A stretch of DNA of 7,624 nt, from positions 1-7,624 of the forward strand of contig CAMDVY010000136.1 in NCBI GenBank assembly GCA_945878745.1, read 5' to 3'. The position numbers and the translations under genes were made by a program. The DNA is from Klebsiella pneumoniae. GTDB lineage: Bacteria > Pseudomonadota > Gammaproteobacteria > Pseudomonadales > Azotimanducaceae. The notes beneath the pieces were generated by a model that was given only the letters and a program-made list of their open reading frames with translations, searched no databases and had not been told where the DNA came from. Below, piece by piece: positions 1 to 6,049 of the stretch (its first letter is position 1; each line of letters opens with the position of its first letter).

Positions 1-659
1 CCTCGACGGTCACGGTCCTTCTCGCGCTCTTTGCCACGCGTTCGCTTTCCGCCACGCTCTTCCGCCTGAGTCTTGGCTTGCTCGTCTGCTGTCTTGATCG
101 CAACATCGTCGACTGCTGGTGCCGTTTGTACTCGAGCCTTCAGCTCCGCCGCTTCCTTCGCCAGCCTTTCCGCTTCCAGACGCAACCGCTCTTCTTCTTT
201 CAGGCGTGCTTCTTCCAGCCGGCGCTCTTCTTCCAGTCGCCGCTGCTCCTCTTCCTGTTGCAGCGCCTCCGCACGACGTGCTTCTTCTTCTCTGATGCGC
301 TTGGTTTCGACTTCTGTTTGCGATTGTATTGGCGCCGCCGGCTCGGCGGTCTGTTCTTCATCTCCACGCTTTACGAATACACGCTTACGCCGAACTTCGA
401 CCGTCACACTTCGGCCAGCTTTTCCCTGGCCCGTCTTGAGGGTACCCACGGACTTTCGCGTCAGCGTGATCTTGTTAGGTGAAGAGTCTTCTCCGCCGTG
501 CGCACGCTTCAGGTACGCGAGAAGAACCTGCTTCTGTTCTTCTGAAACGGATTCACCCGCCCGGGAGTGCGAGAGGCCGGCTTCACGCATTTGCGACAGC
601 AGCCGTTCTACAGCAACGCCTACTGTGCTCGCGAGTTGTTCCACCGTAACATCGGCCAT
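1..659 (-). CDS. infB: Translation initiation factor IF-2, N-terminal part (gene runs off the left edge)
   Basis: IF-2 is the GTPase that brings formyl-Met-tRNA to the 30S subunit and promotes 50S joining. Only the first 219 codons are here; the GTPase and fMet-tRNA-binding domains lie outside the window. Residues 1-52 (starting MADVTVEQLA) resemble the small IF2_N domain. Residues about 63-97 (KITLTRKS, then VEVRRKRVFVKR) match the IF2-associated region of proteobacterial IF-2. Residues about 115-177 are a highly charged E/R/K-rich helix or coiled coil typical of the variable linker, followed by a basic stretch. The ATG at 659 is well supported: an in-frame TAA lies 18 bases upstream with no usable start between. 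The ribosome site is weak (AGCGGA). It follows nusA by 97 bp and is very probably cotranscribed with it. I see no internal start resembling the E. coli IF2-2/3 sites, though the likely region is only partly visible. Confidence 0.97.
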   Translation of the reverse strand, partial: MADVTVEQLASTVGVAVERLLSQMREAGLSHSRAGESVSEEQKQVLLAYLKRAHGGEDSSPNKITLTRKSVGTLKTGQGKAGRSVTVEVRRKRVFVKRGDEEQTAEPAAPIQSQTEVETKRIREEEARRAEALQQEEEQRRLEEERRLEEARLKEEERLRLEAERLAKEAAELKARVQTAPAVDDVAIKTADEQAKTQAEERGGKRTRGKEREKDRDRR

Positions 660-687
660 AGTTATTTCCGCTCTTTACGCCATTTTG

Positions 688-707
688 CTGGAAGCCTTCG
701 CTTCCAG
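688..707 (-). promoter_or_regulatory. Strong hairpin in the nusA-infB gap
   Basis: A perfect 8-bp inverted repeat (CTGGAAGC and GCTTCCAG) with a 4-base loop lies 29 bases ahead of the infB start. In the minus-strand mRNA it is followed by CAAAAT, so it is not a Rho-independent terminator in the direction of the operon. It could be an RNA processing or stability element, or a control on infB translation. On the plus strand it is followed by TCTTTTCC and could act as a weak terminator for antisense transcripts. The structure is seen directly; the role is inference. Confidence 0.6.
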
Positions 708-741
708 TCTTTTCCTCACGCGGGACCCGTCAATCATTGCT

Positions 742-755
742 CGATGAACCCATCG
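742..755 (-). other. Small hairpin just after the nusA stop codon
   Basis: A 5-bp inverted repeat (CGATG and CATCG) with a 4-base loop starts one base after the nusA TAG. There is no U-run after it. It may only be a local mRNA structure at the end of nusA. Confidence 0.3.
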
Positions 756-756
756 G

Positions 757-2247
757 CTATGCAAACCAGGGAGCCCGCGCGGTCATAATCAATTCAGCCG
801 CTCTCGCCTCACTCAGTGAAGGCGCAATTTCCAGCAGATCCGGGACGGCGAGTTCAGCCAGGTCTTCCATGCAGACCACACCATGGCTTGCCAGTGCGAA
901 GGCCAACTGCCGATCCATACCTTCCATTTCCAGAAGATCATCTGCAGGCTGCTGATCGGATAGCATCTCTTCGTTGGCTATCGCCTTGGTAAGCAAGGCA
1001 TCCTTCGCGCGATTCCGCAATTCTTCGACGATTTCGGCATCGAACCCCTCGATGGCCGACATCTCGTCAATGGGCACATACGCGATCTCTTCAATGGTGG
1101 TAAATCCTTCTTCCACCAACACGATCGCAACATCCTCATCAACAGAAAGTACATCCATGAAGTTCTGGATGAACTGGCCGGCTTCCTTCTGCTGCTTCTG
1201 CTCTGCTTCGGCCTCAGTCATGATGTTCAAAGTCCAGCCAGTCAGCTCACTCGCCAGACGTACGTTTTGACCACCTCTACCGATAGCCTGCGCCAAATTG
1301 TCTTCAGAGACGGCAACTTCCATCGTGTGGCTTTCTTCATCCACAACAATAGATGCCACTTGAGCAGGTTCCAGAGCGTTGATAGCCAGTTGTGCTGGAT
1401 TGTCGTCCCAGGGAACGATATCTATACGCTCTCCTGCAAGTTCACCCGAAACAGCCTGAACACGAGATCCACGCATACCGACACATGCGCCAACGGGATC
1501 GATACGACCATCATTGGTCTTGACTGCAATTTTGGCGCGTGAGCCAGGATCTCGCGCTGCTGCACGAATCTGAATGACATCCTCGGCAACTTCCGGCACT
1601 TCGAGTTTAAACAACTCCACCAGCATGGCGGCCGATGTCCGCGTCAACGTCAGTTGCGGCCCCCGATTTTCTGGCTGAACTTCCAGCAGCAATGCACGAA
1701 TCCGATCATTGACCCTGAACGATTCGCGAGGAATCAGATGCTCTCGCTTCAGCAGCCCTTCGGCGTTATTGCCCAAGTCAACGATAACGCTGTCCCTGCC
1801 CAGTTTTTTGACAGTTCCGGCAACAAGCTCGCCGACACGAGGGAGGTACTCGGCGACAACTTTTGCCCGCTCAGCTTCTCTCACCTTTTGAACAATGACC
1901 TGCTTTGCGGTTTGCGCTGCAATGCGACCAAATTCCACAGACTCGACTGGGAGTTCGATGACACCGCCAATACTTAGCGCGGCGCTCCTGGCTCTCTCGT
2001 CCGTCACATCAATTTGCGCTGCAGGGTTGGGTTCTTCGACTGATTCGAGGTCAACAATCGCCCACACGCGAAAAGTCGAATACTCGCCAGTGTGGCGATC
2101 AATCGACACACGAAACTCGGCGCCTTCTTCGTAGCGTTTTTTACTCGCCATCGCCAGCGCTGCTTCCAGCGCTTCGAATATCAATTCCTTGGAGACTCCC
2201 TTCTCGTGAGAAACGGAATCAACAACCGTCAGCACTTCTTTGCTCAT
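757..2247 (-). CDS. nusA: Transcription termination/antitermination factor NusA
   Basis: NusA binds RNA polymerase and nascent RNA, and affects pausing, intrinsic termination, Rho-dependent termination and antitermination of rRNA operons. The 496 residues match the E. coli length (495) almost without gaps. An N-terminal polymerase-binding domain (1 to about 135, starting MSKEVLTVVD) is followed by S1 (about 137-204, VDLGNNAEGLL), KH1 (GMRG at 257-260), KH2 (GRGG at 323-326) and two acidic repeats (about 365-420 and 435-490, with PADDLLEMEGMD in the second). The two acidic repeats fit Gammaproteobacteria, where they contact the polymerase alpha subunit and relieve autoinhibition. The ATG at 2247 gives the conserved N-terminus; GAGAC is a modest ribosome site. 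It lies 15 bp after rimP and is clearly in the same operon. In E. coli this operon is autoregulated by NusA; whether that holds here is inference. Confidence 0.99.
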   Translation of the reverse strand: MSKEVLTVVDSVSHEKGVSKELIFEALEAALAMASKKRYEEGAEFRVSIDRHTGEYSTFRVWAIVDLESVEEPNPAAQIDVTDERARSAALSIGGVIELPVESVEFGRIAAQTAKQVIVQKVREAERAKVVAEYLPRVGELVAGTVKKLGRDSVIVDLGNNAEGLLKREHLIPRESFRVNDRIRALLLEVQPENRGPQLTLTRTSAAMLVELFKLEVPEVAEDVIQIRAAARDPGSRAKIAVKTNDGRIDPVGACVGMRGSRVQAVSGELAGERIDIVPWDDNPAQLAINALEPAQVASIVVDEESHTMEVAVSEDNLAQAIGRGGQNVRLASELTGWTLNIMTEAEAEQKQQKEAGQFIQNFMDVLSVDEDVAIVLVEEGFTTIEEIAYVPIDEMSAIEGFDAEIVEELRNRAKDALLTKAIANEEMLSDQQPADDLLEMEGMDRQLAFALASHGVVCMEDLAELAVPDLLEIAPSLSEARAAELIMTARAPWFA

Positions 2248-2262
2248 GTTCGTTCGTCTCTA

Positions 2263-2721
2263 TCAATCAAAACGGGGCACGATGCGTGCACGTTGTACGT
2301 TTTCAAGCGGGAAGACAAACTCGTCAGTCCCTACATGAACGTAAGCCTCATCGTTCTCGAACCCGGCAAGCACACCAACAAAGTGCTTGCTCCCATCAAA
2401 CGCAAGATGCAACCGAACGTCGATTTGCTCACCCACGTTGCTCACGTAGTGAGCAGGCTTGAAGAGGATTCGATCCATGCCGGGGGAAGACACTTCAAGT
2501 GTGTATTCGCCGGTGACGACCTCGCTGACATCCAGCACATCGCTGACCTGCCGGCTGACCCTCTCACAATCTTCGACGGTGATGCCTGCCTCTTTATCTA
2601 TATAGATACGCAAGCGCGAATGTCGCCCTTGAGCAACAAACTCCACGCCCCAGATCTCGCACTCCTGACTCCCGACTAGCGGGCTCAGCAGTGTTTCCAA
2701 TTCCTGTTCCTTCCGATTCAA
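2263..2721 (-). CDS. rimP: Ribosome maturation factor RimP
   Basis: RimP assists late maturation of the 30S ribosomal subunit. The 152-residue protein has the N-terminal domain with the family signature LEVSSPGMDR (75-84) and a C-terminal SH3-like domain (about 87-150). It begins with TTG at 2721, preceded by GGCAGG at about 8 bases. This start aligns with the start of E. coli RimP as I remember it, the two being of equal length up to the GVEF/GIEF motif. There is no ATG or GTG between the upstream in-frame TGA (2764-2766 region) and this TTG. A second TTG at codon 8 (2700) has a better ribosome site (GGAAGGA, about 7 bases away) and would give 145 residues, so the exact start is not settled. 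It is the first gene of rimP-nusA-infB and sits 85 bp after a Rho-independent terminator. Confidence 0.97.
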   Translation of the reverse strand: MNRKEQELETLLSPLVGSQECEIWGVEFVAQGRHSRLRIYIDKEAGITVEDCERVSRQVSDVLDVSEVVTGEYTLEVSSPGMDRILFKPAHYVSNVGEQIDVRLHLAFDGSKHFVGVLAGFENDEAYVHVGTDEFVFPLENVQRARIVPRFD

Positions 2722-3030
2722 CCTCAGAACCTGCCATTCGCAGCAACAGGCTTCGACTCTTGATCAGGACACCGAGCCCCGATCGTCGGCAGCACTGCAC
2801 CGAAGGAAAAAAAAATGGGCTAAACGCCCATTCGACTTTCGCTCACATGACTGGATCAGGATTACTCGATCAGAGCTTCCGAGCTGCTCGACCAGTCACG
2901 GACGATCCCGCTGACTTTGGTCTGTTCGCCGTAGAAAACTAAGGCGAAGCATAGCTACCTAGATGGCAGCACCCTCATCTGACCTTTGCCCGTGTGGGAA
3001 CTTGGATCGTCAGAGAGTGCTACCAGAAGT
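2722..3030 (-). other. 309-base gene-free spacer with many potential hairpins (tRNA-fMet to rimP)
   Basis: I see no protein-coding gene or recognisable RNA family here. Besides the terminator at 2807-2832, the spacer holds several inverted repeats. One is a hairpin at 2925-2948 (TTCGCC/GGCGAA, one mismatch, then TAG/CTA around a 4-base loop). Others are GACTGG/CCAGTC at 2849-2854 and 2892-2897, AGATG/CATCT at 2961-2980, and TCTGAC/GTCAGA at 2978-2983 and 3009-3014 enclosing CCC/GGG at 2989-2998. There is also a long-range 8-base pairing of 2901-2908 with 3004-3011. Some of these exclude one another. The region is most likely the trailer of the initiator tRNA and the leader of the rimP operon. 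I found no convincing promoter between the terminator and rimP. Confidence 0.6.
2807..2832 (-). terminator. Rho-independent terminator between tRNA-fMet and rimP
   Basis: In the minus-strand transcript the sequence AATGGGC, loop GTTTA, GCCCATT forms a 7-bp stem and runs into nine consecutive T (two of them in the stem). This is a classic intrinsic terminator. It lies about 200 bases after the initiator tRNA and 85 bases before rimP. It would end transcripts from the tRNA promoter or from the secG side, or act as an attenuator that lets a fraction through into rimP-nusA-infB. Confidence 0.88.

Positions 3031-3037
<7 letters not shown>
3019..3037 (-). other. Inverted repeat spanning the 3' end of tRNA-fMet
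   Basis: On the minus strand GCTACCA (tRNA positions 70-76, including CCA) is followed after 5 bases by its exact complement TGGTAGC. The precursor could therefore form a 7-bp hairpin that takes up the tRNA 3' end and competes with the acceptor stem. No T-run follows, so it is not a terminator. Confidence 0.55.
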
Positions 3038-3107
<70 letters not shown>

Positions 3108-3122
3108 TCAGCAAGGGCCGGG

Positions 3123-3151
3123 ATTATAGGGAGGTGCCCCTAGGCACGCAA
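3123..3151 (-). promoter_or_regulatory. Promoter for tRNA-fMet
   Basis: On the minus strand a perfect -10 box TATAAT (3123-3128) lies 17 bases after a weak -35 box TTGCGT (3146-3151). It is followed by the GC-rich discriminator CCCGGCCC, typical of stable-RNA promoters under stringent control. The -10 box ends 15 bases before the tRNA, so transcription would start a few bases upstream of the mature 5' end. The spacer between the boxes contains the inverted repeat GTGCC-CCTA-GGCAC (plus strand 3134-3147). This promoter may also supply rimP-nusA-infB if the terminator at 2807-2832 is read through. Confidence 0.75.
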
Positions 3152-3172
3152 CCATTGATACTGGTATCTGCA

Positions 3173-3189
3173 AAGAACATGAGGTTCTT
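3173..3189 (-). terminator. Possible weak terminator or processing hairpin after tRNA-Leu
   Basis: A 6-bp inverted repeat (AAGAAC/GTTCTT, 5-base loop) begins 11 bases after the tRNA-Leu 3' end and is followed by only one further T before GCAG. The stem is AT-rich and the T-run short, so it may simply be a stem in the precursor RNA. Confidence 0.3.
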
Positions 3190-3200
3190 GAAACTCTGTT

Positions 3201-3286
3201 TGGTGCCGAAGGCGAGACTCGAACTCGCACGGGCAATGCCCACTACCCCCTCAAGATAGCGTGTCTACCAATTTCACCACTTCGGC
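3201..3286 (-). tRNA. tRNA-Leu (anticodon GAG)
   Basis: This 86-base class II tRNA has a perfect 7-bp acceptor stem (GCCGAAG/CTTCGGC), discriminator A and encoded CCA. The anticodon stem is CTATC/GGTAG around the loop TTGAGGG, so the anticodon is GAG (complement at 3250-3252), reading CUC and CUU. The long variable arm (GGGC-ATT-GCCC) and the D-loop fit leucine tRNA, as does close likeness to E. coli leuU. It starts 20 bp after the secG stop, as leuU does in E. coli, and is probably processed from the secG transcript. Confidence 0.97.
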
Positions 3287-3306
3287 ATAAGTCTCTTGTT
3301 AATACC

Positions 3307-3678
3307 CTAGACGTCGGGCAGTCCGGAATCTACACCCTCGGACTTCGGAGTCAACTGCGTTTCAGCTGGTTTGTCGTCCAACTTCGACTCGATCTGCGCA
3401 GGAATAACCGGCAATCCTTCAATGACGACCTGCGAGGCTTTCTGTTTGGCGGTATAGGCAAGACCAAATGCAATGAGAAAGAACCCGATCGCAAGCCATA
3501 CCGTCAGTTTTGTCATGAATGAACCGGCGCCAGCACTGCCAAACACGGTGTTCGCCGAGCCACTACCAAAGGCTGCGCCGACATCGGCGCCTTTGCCTTG
3601 CTGCAACAACACCAGCACCGTGAGCCCTATGGCATCTGCAACGAGCAGGATCAACAATATCGATTCAAGCGCTTCCAT
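3307..3678 (-). CDS. secG: Preprotein translocase subunit SecG
   Basis: SecG is the small accessory subunit of the SecYEG channel in the inner membrane and makes SecA-driven protein export more efficient. The 123-residue protein has two predicted membrane helices (about 4-25 and 57-76). They flank the conserved cytoplasmic loop with LQQGKGAD (25-32), the phenylalanine-glycine-serine-rich segment (FGSGSANTVFGSAGAGSFM) and a charged, proline-containing C-terminal tail. Length and layout match E. coli SecG (110 residues) apart from a longer tail. The ATG at 3678 gives the normal short N-terminus; the ribosome site is weak. The gene lies 75 bp after tpiA and 20 bp before tRNA-Leu, a conserved arrangement. 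Confidence 0.97.
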   Translation of the reverse strand: MEALESILLILLVADAIGLTVLVLLQQGKGADVGAAFGSGSANTVFGSAGAGSFMTKLTVWLAIGFFLIAFGLAYTAKQKASQVVIEGLPVIPAQIESKLDDKPAETQLTPKSEGVDSGLPDV

Positions 3679-3708
3679 CTGTTACCACTTCTCTGTCGGT
3701 TGCCGGGC

Positions 3709-3736
3709 AGTATCTATCTCGACGGCACCGTGTAAA
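3709..3736 (-). promoter_or_regulatory. Candidate promoter upstream of secG
   Basis: On the minus strand TTTACA (3731-3736, five of six matches to the -35 consensus) is followed after 16 bases by GATACT (3709-3714, four of six matches to the -10 consensus). This would place a start about 24 bases before the secG ATG. It may give extra expression of secG and tRNA-Leu within the longer operon. It rests on consensus likeness alone. Confidence 0.35.
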
Positions 3737-3753
3737 CAAACAATCCCACGTAT

Positions 3754-4521
3754 TCAGCTCTTTGCCCGTTGCAACGCTTGGGCAATTTTCACAAATCCAT
3801 CACCAGCCAGAGCCGCATTCCCAACCAGGGCGCCGTCTACTTGTGGCAATCTGAACAACTCATCTGCATTCGTTTCATTGACGCTGCCACCATAGAGCAC
3901 CGTCATCTCCTGCGATTCGTCCAACAGACGTTGTAGGGACTCCCTGATGAAAGCGTGCATTTCATCAATCTGCACAGCGCTCGCACTGTACCCCGTACCA
4001 ATCGCCCAAACCGGCTCATAGGCAACGATCAGTTGTCGCCATTCCAGCTTCGAAATACGAGTGGCAATCACCTTCAACTGACTGTCCACTACACTTGCTG
4101 CAGCGCCGCTCTGACGCTCTTCAATAGTCTCGCCAACGCAAAGAATCGGCTGCAACCCGGCACGAATAGCAGCCTTGATCTTGGCCGCGATCCGCTCATC
4201 CGACTCACCGGCATATCGTCGCCGCTCCGAGTGGCCGACGATAGTCCACCGCGCACCAGAATCGGCAACCATTTCGGCCGAGACTTCCCCGGTGAAAGCA
4301 CCTTTGGCATGCTCGTGGACGTCCTGCGCCCCTACCGCAACATAATTAGCCTGAGCAACAAGCAGTGTTTGCACGGCACACAAATACGGAGCGGGCGGAC
4401 AGATCACAAGCTCTACCCCAGCAACGGGCGTCAACCGTGCCACATACTCCCGAACCATCCCCATGGAACCATGCATCTTCCAATTGGCGGCGACAATTCG
4501 TCGGCGTCCAGAATCAGTCAT
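3754..4521 (-). CDS. tpiA: Triosephosphate isomerase
   Basis: This enzyme interconverts dihydroxyacetone phosphate and glyceraldehyde-3-phosphate in glycolysis and gluconeogenesis, in the cytoplasm. The 255 residues match the usual single-domain TIM barrel. Substrate-binding N13 and K15 lie in AANWKM; the general acid H97 lies in VGHSERR; the base E169 lies in AYEPVWAIGTG, which also contains mobile loop 6; and YGGSV (210-214) gives a phosphate-binding turn. The last phosphate loop, normally LVGGASL, reads LVGNAAL (232-238), so the second glycine is asparagine. All catalytic residues are otherwise present. The start at 4521 (MTDSGRRRIV) is the natural one; the ribosome site is weak. It sits between glmM (119 bp upstream) and secG, as in Pseudomonas. 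Confidence 0.98.
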   Translation of the reverse strand: MTDSGRRRIVAANWKMHGSMGMVREYVARLTPVAGVELVICPPAPYLCAVQTLLVAQANYVAVGAQDVHEHAKGAFTGEVSAEMVADSGARWTIVGHSERRRYAGESDERIAAKIKAAIRAGLQPILCVGETIEERQSGAAASVVDSQLKVIATRISKLEWRQLIVAYEPVWAIGTGYSASAVQIDEMHAFIRESLQRLLDESQEMTVLYGGSVNETNADELFRLPQVDGALVGNAALAGDGFVKIAQALQRAKS

Positions 4522-4640
4522 GCATCAGCTCGCTGGCCGAAGGGCGGGCAATGGTATACGGCAAATTTGAAAAAATCATCTTTGCGAAGGAAAGAGCCTG
4601 AATCTTGCTAAACGAAGGGGGCGCGCAGAAACGATGTGAA

Positions 4641-5996
4641 CTACGACTCTGCGTTGTGAGATCCATTGAGGTTTTCGGCCAAGTAGGCCAACTCCTCTGC
4701 AATGGTCTTCACTTCCAGCGAATCCTCGCCTTCGACCATGACGCGCAGCACAGGCTCTGTCCCAGAGGGTCTGACAAGAATCCTGCCACGTCCTTGTAGA
4801 GTGCCTTCCTTGTCTAGGACAGCGCGTTTCAGCTCAGCGTGTCCGGCGACGCCCTTGGGATCTGAAACTTTCACATTGATCATCACCTGAGGCGTCTTTT
4901 GCATGCCATCGAGGAGTCGTTCAATCGGCAGATCGGCCTCAATTGAGGCACGCAACACCTGGAGGGCGGCGACGATGCCATCCCCGGTTGTGGTTCGATC
5001 AAGGCAGACGATGTGGCCCGACGACTCACCACCGAGTTGCCACCCACTGGATTTCATTCGCTCAAGCACATATCGATCGCCGACCGCTGCGCGATCAAAT
5101 GGAATCCCTTTGTCTGTAAGCGCTCGCTCAAGTCCGAAGTTCGACATCACGGTTCCAACAACCCCACCACCGAGCTCACCCTTACCATGACGATGGTTGG
5201 CAATGATGTAGAGCAACTCGTCACCGTCACGCTCTATGCCTTGGCCATCGACCATCAGCACTCGATCGCCATCTCCATCAAAAGCGATGCCAACGTCGGC
5301 TCGATACTCCCGTACCTTCTCCACCAGCTTATCCGTGTGCGTCGATCCACATCCTGCATTGATGTTCATGCCGTCAGGTTCAGCGCCGATGACAATCGTG
5401 TCTGCACCGAGCTCCTCGAAAACACCCGGCGCCACGTGATAGGTAGCACCGTGAGCACAATCGAGGACAATGCGCAGGCCGTTCAGCCGGAAGCCGCGAT
5501 CTACCGTCGCTTTGCAAAACTCGATGTATCGACCAGCCGCATCCGGCAATCGTGATGCCTTCCCGAGCTGTTCCGAAGAAACGCAGACCATCTTGCTCTC
5601 GAGCATGGCTTCAATTTCCAACTCGACTTCGTCGGCCAGCTTGTTACCAGTGCCATCAAAAAACTTGATCCCGTTATCGTAGAAGGGATTGTGCGACGCC
5701 GAAATCACAATTCCCGCATCGGCTCGAAGCGTTCTGGTCAGATAAGCGATACCGGGCGTTGGCATCGGACCAATCAGACCAACGTTTACGCCCGCACTCG
5801 CCAACCCTGATTCCAGTACTGACTCAAGCATGTAACCGGAGATGCGGGTGTCCTTCCCAATCAGGATCTGGCTTCGACCACGCTGTGCAAACACACGTCC
5901 AACTGCCCATCCCAGCCGCAGACAGAATTCCGGCGTGATCGGATAGGTCCCTACTCGTCCCCTGATGCCGTCCGTGCCGAAGTACTTTCTGCTCAT
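4641..5996 (-). CDS. glmM: Phosphoglucosamine mutase
   Basis: GlmM converts glucosamine-6-phosphate to glucosamine-1-phosphate, on the path to UDP-GlcNAc for peptidoglycan and lipopolysaccharide. From the ATG at 5996 the protein has 451 residues, close to the family norm (E. coli 445), and starts MSRKYFGTDGIRGRVG as expected. The four domains show their signatures: the phosphoserine loop SASHNP (S101), the metal loop FDGDGDR (D240, D242, D244), the sugar loop GESSGH (323-328) and the phosphate loop RPSGTEP (409-415). The start is supported by AAGGA six bases upstream. The frame stays open to a TTG at 6053 that overlaps the folP stop (TTGA), which would add 19 non-conserved residues; an ATG at 6017 is also possible. 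I prefer 5996 because of homology and the ribosome site. Confidence 0.98.
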   Translation of the reverse strand: MSRKYFGTDGIRGRVGTYPITPEFCLRLGWAVGRVFAQRGRSQILIGKDTRISGYMLESVLESGLASAGVNVGLIGPMPTPGIAYLTRTLRADAGIVISASHNPFYDNGIKFFDGTGNKLADEVELEIEAMLESKMVCVSSEQLGKASRLPDAAGRYIEFCKATVDRGFRLNGLRIVLDCAHGATYHVAPGVFEELGADTIVIGAEPDGMNINAGCGSTHTDKLVEKVREYRADVGIAFDGDGDRVLMVDGQGIERDGDELLYIIANHRHGKGELGGGVVGTVMSNFGLERALTDKGIPFDRAAVGDRYVLERMKSSGWQLGGESSGHIVCLDRTTTGDGIVAALQVLRASIEADLPIERLLDGMQKTPQVMINVKVSDPKGVAGHAELKRAVLDKEGTLQGRGRILVRPSGTEPVLRVMVEGEDSLEVKTIAEELAYLAENLNGSHNAES

Positions 5997-6049
5997 ACTC
6001 TTTCCTTGTAGAGACATCACATTCACCGGAGGGGAGGCTGACGCCTTCG

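Noticed and set aside
73..747. Long plus-strand open frame (224 codons, serine- and arginine-rich) opposite the start of infB
   Set aside because: It is antisense to the charged linker of IF-2. Glu- and Arg-rich codons read backwards give Ser/Arg/Cys-rich frames without stops. It has no recognisable domain or convincing ribosome site.
2092..2679. Plus-strand open frame of 195 codons opposite rimP and the start of nusA
   Set aside because: It lies opposite well-conserved genes in the other strand, has no family likeness, and is explained by the codon use of rimP and nusA.
2762..2861. 8-base direct repeat GATCAGGA (2762-2769 and 2854-2861) flanking the terminator
   Set aside because: It is short and could easily arise by chance, with no other sign of a mobile element or duplication.
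4522..4640. Possible promoter for tpiA in the glmM-tpiA gap (TATACC, T-rich stretch)
   Set aside because: No -35 element fits at a proper distance, and the T-run lacks a preceding stem, so neither a promoter nor a terminator can be supported.
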